Assembly (NCBI GenBank): GCA_017305555.1
Contig: JAFKKM010000017.1
Location: 33,545-97,544, forward strand
Origin: Hyphomicrobiales bacterium
Lineage (GTDB): Bacteria; Pseudomonadota; Alphaproteobacteria; Rhizobiales; Xanthobacteraceae
Direction: 5' to 3'
Length of the DNA: 64,000 nucleotides
Part shown: positions 53,233-62,589 of the stretch, piece by piece
How positions within the stretch are numbered: position 1 is the stretch's first letter
Layout: each line of letters opens with the position of its first letter
The notes under the pieces: generated by a model
The model's input: only the letters and a program-made list of their open reading frames with translations
What the model was told of the DNA's origin: nothing
Database searches by the model: none
Program-made: the position numbers and the translations under genes

Positions 53233-55929
53233 ATGCCGGAACAGAACGGAGAACCGAAACGTCCCGATCCGGAAGCCCTGCTCCGCGAGGCGGCGACGGA
53301 GACGCGCGGCCACTTGAAGGTGTTCCTCGGGGCAGCGCCAGGCGTCGGCAAAACCTATGAGATGCTGTTGAGCGCCGCAGCGCAGCGCCGCGCCGGCGTC
53401 GATGTCGTCATCGGCCTCGTTGAGACGCACGGCCGCGTCGAGACGGAAGCGCTGGTCCGCGATTTCGAGATCATTCCCCGCAAGCACATCGAGTATAACG
53501 ACCGTCATCTCGACGAGATGGACCTCGACGCCATTTTGGCGCGCAAGCCGAGCCTCGTTTTGGTCGACGAACTCGCGCACACCAACGCGCCCGGCAGCCG
53601 CCACCCGAAGCGCTATCAGGATGTCGACGACCTGCTCGCCGCCGGCATTGACGTCTACACGGCGGTCAACATCCAACATCTCGAAAGTCTCAACGACGTC
53701 GTGCAGCAGATCACCCGCATCCGTGTACGCGAAACCGTGCCGGACGCCTTTCTCGACCGCGCCGACGAAATCGAGGTGATCGACCTCACCCCCGCCGACC
53801 TGATCCAGCGAGTGAAGGAGGGCAAGGTCTACGTTCCGATGACCGCCGAGCGCGCGCTGGCGCATTATTTTTCGCCGGGCAACCTGACGGCGCTACGCGA
53901 ACTGGCGCTGCGCCGCACTGCCCAGCGGGTCGATCAGCAATTGCTCACCCACATGCAGGCGCACGCGATCTCCGGCCCGTGGTCGGCAGGCGATCGCGTT
54001 CTGGTTGTCGTCAACGAACACCCCAAGGCGGCGGCGCTGGTGCGCTATGCGCGGCGAATCGCAGAACGGCTAGGCGCACGCTGGACCGCGCTCTATGTCG
54101 AGACGCCGCGCTCACTGCGGCTCAACGAGGCGGCGCGTGACCGCATCGCCGAAGCACTGCGCATGGCCGGGCGACTCGGCGGCGAGGCCGTGACGATTCC
54201 CGGCCGCGAATTGGCCGGGGAAATTCTCGACTACGCGGCGAAGAACAATTTCAGCCACATCGTCATCGGCCGCAGCGCACGGTCGCGTTGGCACGAATTG
54301 CTGTTCGGCTCGATCACCTACGAGATCGTCCGACGCGCCGGCAACGTTGCCGTGCATGTCGTGACCGGTGCCGAGAAACTTACGCCGACCGCACAGGCGA
54401 TCGATACCCGCCCGACCACGGCTGCATTCGCCCCGAGACCTTATCTGATAAGCGTTGCGTTGGTCGGCCTCGCCGTCGGCTGCGGAGAAGTGCTGGCGCG
54501 TTTTCTCAACGTACAGAACGTCGCGCTGGTCTTTCTTACGGCCGTACTGGTCAGCGCCGTCGCCTTCGGTCTGCGCGCCGCGCTGTTCGCCAGCCTGCTG
54601 AGCGTTCTCGCCTTCAACCTGTTTTTCCTGCCACCCTATTACAGCATCACCATTTCGGATCCCGAGAATGTCGTCGCGCTGTTTTTCTTTCTGGTGGTGG
54701 CGCTGGTCGCCTCCAACCTGACGGCCAGCGTGCGCGCGCAGGCGATGGTGGCCCGCCAGCGTGCTCGCACCACCGAGGACCTCTATTTGTTCAGCCGCAA
54801 GCTGGCTGGCATCGCCTCGATGGACGACCTCTTGTGGGCGATTTCCTCGCAGGTCGCCTCCATGCTCAAGGTCAGAGTCGTGCTGTTTCTTCCCGAGAAC
54901 GGCGCGCTCGAACTGAAGACGGCGTGGCCGCCGGAAGACGTTGCCGAGGAAGCCGATCTCGCAGCGGCGAAGTGGTCGTGGGAGAGCAACAAGCCCGCCG
55001 GGCGCGGCGCCGATACGCTACCGGGAGCGAAGCGGCTGTTCATGCCGATGCGCACCGGGCGCGGTCCGGTTGCGGTGATCGGCATCGACAGCGACAAGCA
55101 AGGTCCGCTGCTGACGCCTGATGAGCAGCGTCTGCTCGATGCGCTGGCCGATCAGGCCGCGTTGGCGATCGAGCGTATCAATCTGTCTGAGAATTTCGAC
55201 AAGGCACAGCGCGCGGCCGAGCGCGACCGGCTGCAAGCCGCGCTGCTCACCTCCATTTCGCACGATCTCAGGACGCCGCTTGCATCCATCCTCGGCGCTG
55301 CGGACGGGCTGGCCGGGTTGCCGGACCTGTCAGCGGACGATCGCAAGGCGCTACTATCGACCATTCAGGAAGAGGCCGAACGACTGAACCGCTTCATCGC
55401 CAACCTGCTCGACATGACCAAACTGGAGTCCGGCGCGGTCGCGCCCAACATGGCCCTCGTGGATCTCGGCGATGTCGTCGGCAGCACGCTGCGCCGCGCG
55501 GACAAGATATTGGCCGATCACCGTATCGAAACGGCGTTGCCCCCCGACTTGCCGATGATAAAGCTCGATGCCGTACTGTTCGAACAGGTGCTGTTCAATC
55601 TTCTGGACAACGCGGCGAAATACGCGCCGGCCGGCACGACGATCTCGCTGCAAGGCACGTGCGAAGGGACCACCGTGCGTCTTCAAGTGCAGGATGAGGG
55701 ACCGGGTATTCCGCAGGCGGAGCTAGAGCGCATCTTCGACAAGTTCTATCGTGTCCGCAAAGCCGACAGCCAGCGCGCCGGCACCGGCCTGGGCCTTGCC
55801 ATCTGCCGCGGCTTTGTCGAAGCCATGGGCGGAACGATCGAGGCCAGCAACCGGGCAAGCGGACATGGCGCGGTCTTCACTGTCGTCCTGCCGGTCCCGA
55901 ACAGCAATGAACCAAGGGCCATGCCGTAA
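53233..55929 (+). CDS. kdpD: Osmosensitive K+ channel sensor histidine kinase
   Basis: An 898-residue sensor. Order: N-terminal KdpD domain with Walker A GAAPGVGKT (about residue 34) and VDELAHTNAPGSRHPKRYQDV (about 112), a universal-stress-like domain (about 250-370), four membrane helices (about 400-495), a GAF-like domain (about 515-655), HisKA with the phosphorylated His677 in SISHDLRTPLAS, and an HATPase with GTGLGLAICRGF (about 850). All elements look intact. It senses K+ limitation and phosphorylates KdpE, encoded one base downstream. Confidence 0.96.
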   Translation: MPEQNGEPKRPDPEALLREAATETRGHLKVFLGAAPGVGKTYEMLLSAAAQRRAGVDVVIGLVETHGRVETEALVRDFEIIPRKHIEYNDRHLDEMDLDAILARKPSLVLVDELAHTNAPGSRHPKRYQDVDDLLAAGIDVYTAVNIQHLESLNDVVQQITRIRVRETVPDAFLDRADEIEVIDLTPADLIQRVKEGKVYVPMTAERALAHYFSPGNLTALRELALRRTAQRVDQQLLTHMQAHAISGPWSAGDRVLVVVNEHPKAAALVRYARRIAERLGARWTALYVETPRSLRLNEAARDRIAEALRMAGRLGGEAVTIPGRELAGEILDYAAKNNFSHIVIGRSARSRWHELLFGSITYEIVRRAGNVAVHVVTGAEKLTPTAQAIDTRPTTAAFAPRPYLISVALVGLAVGCGEVLARFLNVQNVALVFLTAVLVSAVAFGLRAALFASLLSVLAFNLFFLPPYYSITISDPENVVALFFFLVVALVASNLTASVRAQAMVARQRARTTEDLYLFSRKLAGIASMDDLLWAISSQVASMLKVRVVLFLPENGALELKTAWPPEDVAEEADLAAAKWSWESNKPAGRGADTLPGAKRLFMPMRTGRGPVAVIGIDSDKQGPLLTPDEQRLLDALADQAALAIERINLSENFDKAQRAAERDRLQAALLTSISHDLRTPLASILGAADGLAGLPDLSADDRKALLSTIQEEAERLNRFIANLLDMTKLESGAVAPNMALVDLGDVVGSTLRRADKILADHRIETALPPDLPMIKLDAVLFEQVLFNLLDNAAKYAPAGTTISLQGTCEGTTVRLQVQDEGPGIPQAELERIFDKFYRVRKADSQRAGTGLGLAICRGFVEAMGGTIEASNRASGHGAVFTVVLPVPNSNEPRAMP

Positions 55930-55930
55930 C

Positions 55931-56614
55931 ATGACTGCCGCCACAATCCTGATTGTTGACGACGAGCCACCGATCCGCAGGCTGTTACGCACGAGCCTCG
56001 CCTCACAGGGTTTCCAAGTGATCGAGACGGCGGACGGTAGGAGCGCCTTGGCCGAAATCGAGCGATCCTGTCCAGACCTCGTCGTGCTCGACCTCGGCCT
56101 TCCGGATCTCGATGGCTTGGAGGTGATCCGTTTGCTGCGAGCGGACGGAAACGTCGTGCCGATCCTCGTTCTGTCGAGCCGCTCCGACGAGAAGGGCAAG
56201 GTCGAGGCGCTCGATCTTGGCGCCGACGATTATGTGACGAAGCCGTTCGGCACGGCGGAACTGTTCGCGCGCATCCGCGCCGCGCTGCGCCATCGTCTGC
56301 AACAGCAAGGCGAGCAGCCGATTTTCCGCAGCAGCGATCTCGAAGTGGACCTGGTGCATCGCATCGTGCGCGTGCGCGGCGGCGAGGTGAAGCTGACACC
56401 CAAGGAATACGATATCCTGCGCATGTTGGTCGCCCATGCCGGCAAGGTGCTCACCCACCGTATGCTGATGAGCGAAGTGTGGGGTGGCGAAACGGACGTG
56501 CAGTATCTGCGCATCTATGTCCGCCAGCTTCGCCAGAAAATCGAGATCAATCCCGAACGCCCGCAATACATCCTGACCGAAACCGGCATCGGATATCGGC
56601 TAAGGATGGAGTGA
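55931..56614 (+). CDS. kdpE: Response regulator of the kdp operon
   Basis: A 227-residue OmpR/PhoB-type regulator starting MTAATILIVDDEPPI one base after the kdpD stop. The phospho-acceptor is Asp54 (VVLDLGLPDLDG), the switch lysine lies in DDYVTKPFG (about residue 103), and the C-terminal winged helix covers residues about 128-225 (LTPKEYDILRMLVAHAGKVLTHRMLM). It activates kdpFABC. It is the last gene of the kdp unit. Confidence 0.96.
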   Translation: MTAATILIVDDEPPIRRLLRTSLASQGFQVIETADGRSALAEIERSCPDLVVLDLGLPDLDGLEVIRLLRADGNVVPILVLSSRSDEKGKVEALDLGADDYVTKPFGTAELFARIRAALRHRLQQQGEQPIFRSSDLEVDLVHRIVRVRGGEVKLTPKEYDILRMLVAHAGKVLTHRMLMSEVWGGETDVQYLRIYVRQLRQKIEINPERPQYILTETGIGYRLRME

Positions 56615-56834
56615 CCTGCGGCGGACGGGCAGTTTCGAAACAGAAACCGACATAAACCCACCGAACCAACACTCATCACGTTACAGAAGCGCGCGCACCG
56701 CGCTTTCCCTAACTCAATGATGGCCTGCATCGACGGCTGAGATTGCGTTACCTGTCTAGGCAACGTCGATCATGCAGGCGCCAATGCAGGCCCGATGGGT
56801 CTCCCGGCAAACGAACTACCAACCGACCTGAATA

Positions 56835-58064
56835 TCAATTCTGCTTGGCCACCAGCTTACACCTGGACGTGCTGAGGGGTTGGAATGCTTCATCTCCGGG
56901 AATGGTTTCCTTGACATTGTAATAATCCCATTTTCCCTTCATCTCAGCGGGAGATTTGACCTGCACGAGGTAGATGTCCTTCACCATCCGCCCATCCTCG
57001 CGAATGCGGCCGTTTTGAGCGAACATATCGTTGATCGGCGTCGACTTCAGATGCTTCATCACGGCACCGGGATCGTCGGAGCCGACCGCTTTCACCGCTT
57101 GCAGATAGTTTGTCACCGCCGAGTAAGCTCCAGCCTGAACAAAGTTCGGCATTTTCCCGAACTTGTCGAAGAAGCGCTGGCTCCACTGGCGGGTCGTATC
57201 ATTCAGGTCCCAATAGAACGGCTCGATCAGCAACATCCCCTGCGCCGTCGCGGCGCCCAGTGCGTTCACTTCGGTAATCGTGCCGACCAGCGGAACGATG
57301 GTCTGCGCTGGCGTAATGTTGAAATCCCTGGCGGTCTTGATCGAGTTCAGGAGGTCGGCGCCGGCATTGGCCAGGCCAATCACCTTGGCTTTCGAACTTT
57401 GAGCCTGAAGCAGGAAAGACGAGAAATCCGCCGTACTGATCGGATGATAGACGGTCCCGACGACGCTGCCGCCGGACGCCTTGATCGCCTCGGTCGCTTC
57501 CGACACAAGCGATTTGCCGAGCGCATAATCGACAGCGACAAAGTACCAGGTATCCAGCCCCATGCTCTTCACAATGCGAGCCTGGCCGCGCGAATAGGAG
57601 TACGTATCCCAGCTATAGCTGACGGTATTGGGAGAGCACTGTTCGTTGGTCAATCGAGTCGAGCCGGAGCCTGTGACGATCAGCATCCGGTTCTTGGCCT
57701 CCGCCACGCCGGAGACGGCCAGCGCCACGCCTGAATTGATCGTTTCCGTGATGAGGTCGACGCCTCCGGTGTCGTACCACTGCCGGGCGATGCCGGTGGC
57801 GGTATCGGCCTTGTTCTGATGATCCGCCGTCACAAGATCGATCTTGAAGGCAGGCTTCGCGTTAGCGACAAAATCGTCGACCGCCATTTGAGCGGCTGTC
57901 ACCGCGCCCGGCCCGGCCAGATCCGAAAACACACCGCTCATATCGGTGAGGACGCCGATACGGACAACGCTATCGGAAATTTTGTTTGCTTGCTCAGCCT
58001 TTGCGAACGATCCGAGAGTCAGACAAGCCGCAGCGACGGCGCACGCCAGTGTCAACGTCTTCAT
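56835..58064 (-). CDS. Branched-chain-type ABC substrate-binding protein (orphan)
   Basis: A 409-residue periplasmic binding protein with signal peptide MKTLTLACAVAAACLTLGSFAKA. Mature segments VVRIGVLTDMSGVFSDLAGPG and LVTADHQNKADT place it in Peripla_BP_6. It resembles the binding protein at 32506 along its length. No permease or ATPase lies nearby, so it must use a transporter encoded elsewhere, perhaps the LivHMGF set at 20-24 kb. It lies 62 bases downstream of the monooxygenase-hydrolase fusion on the same strand, suggesting co-expression with that enzyme. Confidence 0.92.
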   Translation of the reverse strand: MKTLTLACAVAAACLTLGSFAKAEQANKISDSVVRIGVLTDMSGVFSDLAGPGAVTAAQMAVDDFVANAKPAFKIDLVTADHQNKADTATGIARQWYDTGGVDLITETINSGVALAVSGVAEAKNRMLIVTGSGSTRLTNEQCSPNTVSYSWDTYSYSRGQARIVKSMGLDTWYFVAVDYALGKSLVSEATEAIKASGGSVVGTVYHPISTADFSSFLLQAQSSKAKVIGLANAGADLLNSIKTARDFNITPAQTIVPLVGTITEVNALGAATAQGMLLIEPFYWDLNDTTRQWSQRFFDKFGKMPNFVQAGAYSAVTNYLQAVKAVGSDDPGAVMKHLKSTPINDMFAQNGRIREDGRMVKDIYLVQVKSPAEMKGKWDYYNVKETIPGDEAFQPLSTSRCKLVAKQN

Positions 58065-58126
58065 GGTTTCCTCGCTGGATGGTTTGATTGTTCTTTTGAT
58101 TGTTCTAATGCGGTACGGCCGTCGGA

Positions 58127-60292
58127 CTATTCAGCCGCGACGGTCCGCTCGGATGCGTTCCGCCTGAAACATCGCTTCGACCAATCAGCGACGTCGTCCA
58201 TCGTGCTTTGCGTTTCAGGCAGGAACGGAAATATCGGATAAACATGCACCGAATCGTCGACGATCTTCAGCGTGACATCGACACCGGCGCGCTCGGCTTT
58301 TTCCGCGAGCCGCGTGGTGTCGTTGAGCAGCATCTCGCCCTGCGAAGCCGTGAGAAAGATCGGCGGAAGATCGGTGAGGTCCCCGAACAACGGTGAAACA
58401 AGTGGGTCGGTGGGCTCATGCCCCTGGAAATATGACGCCCCCATATAGGTCAGAAGATCGCGGTTAGCCGCGGGATCGTCGCCATTGAATGCCTTGATGC
58501 TGTCGCCCGACAACGTCAGGTCGGCGAACGGTGCTGCTGCAAGTATCCCGGCCGGACGCGGCATGTGAGCAGTGCGAATCGCAACCGCCAGCGCGATGGC
58601 GAGGCCTGCACCTGACGATTCACCGGAGAGCAGGATTGAATTGGCCGGAACACCCTGATTGAGAAGAGCCCGATAGGCGACGAGCGCATCGTCGATCGCC
58701 GCAGGATAAGGGTGCTCCGGAGCCAGCCGATAGTCGACCGTGTAGCAGATACCGCCGACGGCTCTCGCCAGCCGGGACGCGTATTCGAGCGACCCCTTGG
58801 CCGATCCGATCATGTAACCGCCGCCATGAAAATGAAGAACGACGTTACCGTTCAGCGAACCGCCGGCGCTGACGCGCCACGCCCTGACGTCACCGAGTTC
58901 CTGAGGGGTCGCCTCGGCTGAATCCGGCAACGGAAAGTTCGTCGTCAGGAAACGATCATAAGCTTCTCGCAGTCCGTCATGCCCGCGCGCGACATCCTCC
59001 GGCTTGAATGCACTTTTCCAGAGATTGAACGCCTGCTGCGCTTCGGGCCGACGCAATCGTTTACCCTCACGCAGACCGATCACGTTCAGGACTTCGCCTG
59101 GAGGCCCTTCGACGGCTTTGACGACATTGTAGTTCCAGGCCAATCCCCAACTGGTCTCGGCCATCGGGTCGATGCGTTCCATTCCCTTCCAGCGGCCGTT
59201 CCGTCCCTTGATGCGCTGATCCTCGGATTCGTGCATCAGCTTGACGGCGGCGCGAGCGCCGGCCTGAATGCGCGTCGTCCTGGGCAAACGGCGCTCCTGA
59301 TATTCGAGCAGCGCGTTCGGAATGTTATCCGGGTTTCGCGCCAGCACACGCGCAAGGGTCCATGCATCCTCGATGCTCTGACCCGCGCCCGCTGCGAGGA
59401 ACGGCACCATCGGATGAGCTGCATCACCCAGCAGCGTGATCCGACCCGAGGTCCAGTTATCGATCGGATCGCGATAATACATACCGGTGATGAAAGCGGT
59501 CTTGGTCTTCTCCAGCATCGCGCGCGCGCGCGGCTCGGCATCCGCGAACGAGCGAAGCATCTCGTCGATATCTCCGTTGTCGCTCCAGGATTCGCGATGA
59601 ACCTCGCTGGCCGGCACCGAAGCCAGAATACTGTAGAGTTTCTTCGGTCTGACCCAATAGGTAATCAATGTCCGGCCGGGGCCAAACCAGTAGTTGCCAT
59701 TCTCTCCCAGTTCCAGCCCTTCGAGATCATGAGCCGGGATAAGGGAGCGCCACATCAGAATGCGCGCATCGTGCTTGTCTTCGTCACCGCGCAAATGCCG
59801 GCGCACCACCGAATGAATGCCGTCGCAGCCGACGACGACATCGCCAGTCAACGTTTCACCCGACTTCAATTGAACCGAAGCGCCTTCGGCGGTTTGGGAG
59901 ACGCCGATGCATGAAGCACCGAGCCGGATACATTCGCGCGGAACCGCATCGAAAAGAATATTGATCAGGTCGGCACGATGAATGTTGTACATCGGCGCGC
60001 CATAATGTCCGGCCGCGGTATCGCCGAGAATCGCCTGGAATACGCGCCGCCCGGTTCGCAGATCGCGATAATCGTAGGTTTGCGGCTTGACCGCTACGGA
60101 AGCGATTTTCTCCTCGAGTCCAAGCTGACGCAGGACGATCACAGCGTTGCTGGCGATCTGAATGCCGGCTCCGATCTCACTCATCTGAGCCGCTTGCTCT
60201 ATGACAACCGCCTCGATACCTTGCTGACGAAGGGCAACAGCGGCCGTCAACCCGCCAATGCCACCACCAACGATGAGCACGCGCATGGTCAT
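58127..60292 (-). CDS. FAD-dependent monooxygenase fused to an alpha/beta hydrolase
   Basis: A single 721-residue frame with two enzymes. Residues 1-395 are a salicylate-hydroxylase-class flavoprotein: GGGIGGLTAAVAL (9-21), GCDGIHSVVRR (155-165) and GDAAHPMVPFLAAGAGQS (289-306). After a linker, residues about 440-715 are an HSL/carboxylesterase-type hydrolase with HGGGYMIGS (489-497), nucleophile Ser559 in GESSGAG, an Asp near 658 and His683 in DDSVHVYP. Both active sites look complete. The enzyme could hydroxylate an aromatic acid or phenol and cleave an ester or lactone in the same chain. It is divergent from the tetR gene at 60322. Confidence 0.9.
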   Translation of the reverse strand: MTMRVLIVGGGIGGLTAAVALRQQGIEAVVIEQAAQMSEIGAGIQIASNAVIVLRQLGLEEKIASVAVKPQTYDYRDLRTGRRVFQAILGDTAAGHYGAPMYNIHRADLINILFDAVPRECIRLGASCIGVSQTAEGASVQLKSGETLTGDVVVGCDGIHSVVRRHLRGDEDKHDARILMWRSLIPAHDLEGLELGENGNYWFGPGRTLITYWVRPKKLYSILASVPASEVHRESWSDNGDIDEMLRSFADAEPRARAMLEKTKTAFITGMYYRDPIDNWTSGRITLLGDAAHPMVPFLAAGAGQSIEDAWTLARVLARNPDNIPNALLEYQERRLPRTTRIQAGARAAVKLMHESEDQRIKGRNGRWKGMERIDPMAETSWGLAWNYNVVKAVEGPPGEVLNVIGLREGKRLRRPEAQQAFNLWKSAFKPEDVARGHDGLREAYDRFLTTNFPLPDSAEATPQELGDVRAWRVSAGGSLNGNVVLHFHGGGYMIGSAKGSLEYASRLARAVGGICYTVDYRLAPEHPYPAAIDDALVAYRALLNQGVPANSILLSGESSGAGLAIALAVAIRTAHMPRPAGILAAAPFADLTLSGDSIKAFNGDDPAANRDLLTYMGASYFQGHEPTDPLVSPLFGDLTDLPPIFLTASQGEMLLNDTTRLAEKAERAGVDVTLKIVDDSVHVYPIFPFLPETQSTMDDVADWSKRCFRRNASERTVAAE

Positions 60293-60302
60293 CTCTCCGT
60301 TA

Positions 60303-60320
60303 TTAAGCTATTTCACTTAA
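60303..60320. promoter_or_regulatory. Inverted repeat directly before the tetR start, candidate operator
   Basis: TTAAG-N8-CTTAA lies one base ahead of the tetR start codon and ten bases from the divergent fusion-gene start. The whole intergenic gap is only 29 bases, so this repeat must overlap the promoters or 5' ends of both genes. It is a likely operator for the TetR protein. Confidence 0.5.
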
Positions 60321-60321
60321 C

Positions 60322-61017
60322 ATGACAGAGACCGCTAAGAAGTCAAGACGGGTGCGTCCACCCCGCGCGCCTTCATTTCACACGAAGAATCAACTGAAGA
60401 TGGCTGCGCGGCAGTTGTTCGCACGCCAGGGCGTCGATGGCGTCACGGTGCAGCAGATCGTGAGCGCCGCCGGCGTCCGGAATAACGCGGCCCTGCACTA
60501 TCACTTCGGATCCAAGGAAGATTTGATCCGGGAGCTGGTAATCGACGGCGCGGCGGTGCTGAATGCCAGGCGGCAGCAGATGTTGCGCGACCTCAAGGCA
60601 CGGGGAGGACCAACCACGATCCGCGAAGTGTTGGAAGTCCTGGTCGTCCCGGTGATCGAACTTGAAGACAACGAGCAGTGGCGCGGCTACATCCGCTTCA
60701 CATCGAATCTTCAAGCCACCAACCGCGATGTTCTGTTGGCGGCGCTCAATAACAAATGGAACGCCGGGTACATCGCCTGCTTTGATTACCTGAAGCAGAT
60801 GATCCGCATTCCGCCGGCGCTGATCGAGCAGCGTCTCTCGATATTCTCAATCTCCGCGAACGCGATTTTGTCGGCGCGCGAGGCAGCGCTTGAATCACGG
60901 CAATCGAAGGGAAGCCGACTGTGGGATAGATCGTTCACACTCGAGAATATTCTGGATATTTTCGAAGCGATGCTGACCTGCGATCCATCGGCCGCAACGC
61001 TGGGGACCGTGCGTTAG
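60322..61017 (+). CDS. TetR-family transcriptional regulator
   Basis: A 231-residue regulator. The HTH is at residues about 20-67 (FHTKNQLKMAARQLFARQG, then GVTVQQIVSAAGVRNNAALHYHF). No ribosome site fits in the 29-base gap, so the mRNA may be nearly leaderless, or the true start may be at a later codon before the HTH. It is divergent from the monooxygenase-hydrolase gene and is its probable repressor. It is convergent with the sigma-factor relic, 30 bases away. Confidence 0.9.
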   Translation: MTETAKKSRRVRPPRAPSFHTKNQLKMAARQLFARQGVDGVTVQQIVSAAGVRNNAALHYHFGSKEDLIRELVIDGAAVLNARRQQMLRDLKARGGPTTIREVLEVLVVPVIELEDNEQWRGYIRFTSNLQATNRDVLLAALNNKWNAGYIACFDYLKQMIRIPPALIEQRLSIFSISANAILSAREAALESRQSKGSRLWDRSFTLENILDIFEAMLTCDPSAATLGTVR

Positions 61018-61047
61018 CTTGCCCGGTTCGCCAATCTCGCATCTGCG

Positions 61048-61880
61048 CTAGCCTAATCGCACCCAATCCACCGATTCGAGCGCATAGGGAGCGAACAGGA
61101 AATCGCGGATCGTCGAGATTTGACCATCGCGCCAATCGACCAGCACGAAATAGGCCGGCTTCTCCATTGCGCTGCTTTCGAAAACCAGCATGGCCGGCCG
61201 GCCCTCGACCGCGCCGAAGGCGAACCGCCATTTCGTTTCTTCCGCATAGCGCGTGAAGTAAGGAACGATCTTGTCGCGGCCTTCCCATTTGAACCGGTTC
61301 ACCGGATCGAGCTTCACATCGTCGGCGAGCATGGCGCGGATCGCATCGAAATCACCCGCGCGAAACAGACCGACGAAGGCTGCCATCTTCTGCCGCGCAG
61401 CGTCGTGCATGAGCGGCAGCCGGGTGCCGGCGGGCGTCTGCGCGAGTTGCCGAAGCGCCGACTTGGCGGCCGCCGGCGTACATTCGGTGATATTCGCGAT
61501 TTCGTCGATCGAATGGCCCAGTACCTCCTTGAGGATCACCGCGCAGCGCTGAAGTTCGGAGAACTGCAAAATGTCTGAAAGCTGACAGTCACGATATCGG
61601 TCTCTGGCATTGACGCCGCTTCAACGTCTTCGGCGAGGGAGACCGCCGTGTTCCGGGACCTGCGACGAAGGAGGTCGAGGCTCGTATTATGGGCGATGCG
61701 AAATAACCAACCCTCGAAATTGTCCACGCTAGCGCCTTCCGCGCGTGCGCTGAGCGCTTTGACGAAGGGGTCTTGCAAGACATCCTCGCCATCGACCGTC
61801 GATCCGGTCATCCGCACGCAATAGCGATGAAGACGCGGCCTGAGCGCGGCCTAACGATCCTCGAACCGGTCGGTGCTCAT
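61048..61880 (-). pseudogene. Sigma-70-family (SigJ/SnoaL-type) factor with a nonsense codon and a frameshift
   Basis: Reading from ATG at 61880 gives MSTDRFEDR, a TAG at 61851-61853, then AALRPRLHRYCVRMTGSTVDGEDVLQD and region 2 with FRIAHNTSLDLLRRRSR. At a run of four T (minus strand, 61568-61571) the frame is lost; adding one T restores TFLQFSELQRCAVILKEVLG, region 4, and a C-terminal SnoaL-like domain ending at 61048. So a complete factor of about 277 residues is broken twice. The T-run lesion alone could be a sequencing error, but the stop codon is a substitution, which makes a real pseudogene more likely. Confidence 0.8.
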
Positions 61881-62045
61881 CTGTCAGAACCTTCCGTGGT
61901 TCCGCGCTGGCCCGTTTAAGGGCCAAGAATACACTGTGATGGGTCAGTGGCTGATCTCATATTTTCTGAGACCGGGCATCTTTCGGAGCGGCCAATCCTT
62001 GAAGGACACGCATCAACATCGACCTAAACAGCGATCATGCAAGCT

Positions 62046-62414
62046 TTAGGCTGGCAAAAGCCGTCGAATTTTATCCAGCAAGCGATCGAAGTCGACCGGC
62101 TTGGTATCGAAATCGTCGCACCCCGCCGCCAGCGCGGTCTCGCGGGAGCCTGCCAAGACATGTGCCGACAGGGCAATGATCGGAATAGCCCGCGTGCCCG
62201 GATCGCTCTTGAGCCGACGCGCGGCCTCCCAGCCGTCGACGATCGGCAGATCAAGGTCCATCAGGATTAGATTGGGCTTCTCGGCAACTGCCGCGTCGCA
62301 TCCCTTCTGACCATCCTCAGCGACAACGACCTCGAAATCGCCGGCGAGTTCAAGACGCATCTTGAGCATGTAGACGTTGTCATCGTTGTCCTCGATGTAG
62401 AGTATCTTCTTCAT
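62046..62414 (-). CDS. Single-domain response regulator (CheY-like receiver)
   Basis: A 122-residue receiver starting MKKILYIEDNDDN. The acidic pocket is Glu8/Asp9 (YIEDN), phosphorylation Asp53 lies in ILMDLDLPIVDG, and the switch lysine is Lys105 in DFDTKPVD. No output domain follows. It lies 175 bases downstream of the sensor kinase gene on the same strand and is its probable partner, like the DivK/CheY-type receivers paired with GAF-kinases. If the kinase is inactive this protein has lost its input. Confidence 0.92.
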   Translation of the reverse strand: MKKILYIEDNDDNVYMLKMRLELAGDFEVVVAEDGQKGCDAAVAEKPNLILMDLDLPIVDGWEAARRLKSDPGTRAIPIIALSAHVLAGSRETALAAGCDDFDTKPVDFDRLLDKIRRLLPA

Positions 62415-62589
62415 TGCATCGTACATGTGTCGCAATCTAACCGCCTCCGACCGTTAGCCGTATCCACGCTATCGGTTCGATGAACTTGGATCAGATTCCT
62501 TTGTCAGTGCGGTTAGGTCTCTCGCCCGAAATGATCGGAACCGGCGCAGCCGCACAATAGACAGAAAGGTTGGATTCCGACTTCGCAGC

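Noticed and set aside
58979..59914. 311-codon plus-strand frame
   Set aside because: Antisense to the monooxygenase half of the fusion protein, which has clear FAD motifs.
61908..61925. Hairpin TGGCCC-N6-GGGCCA between the sigma relic and the receiver gene
   Set aside because: A stem is present, but no T-run follows on either strand and the loop is a chance-level feature in GC-rich DNA, so it was not called a terminator.
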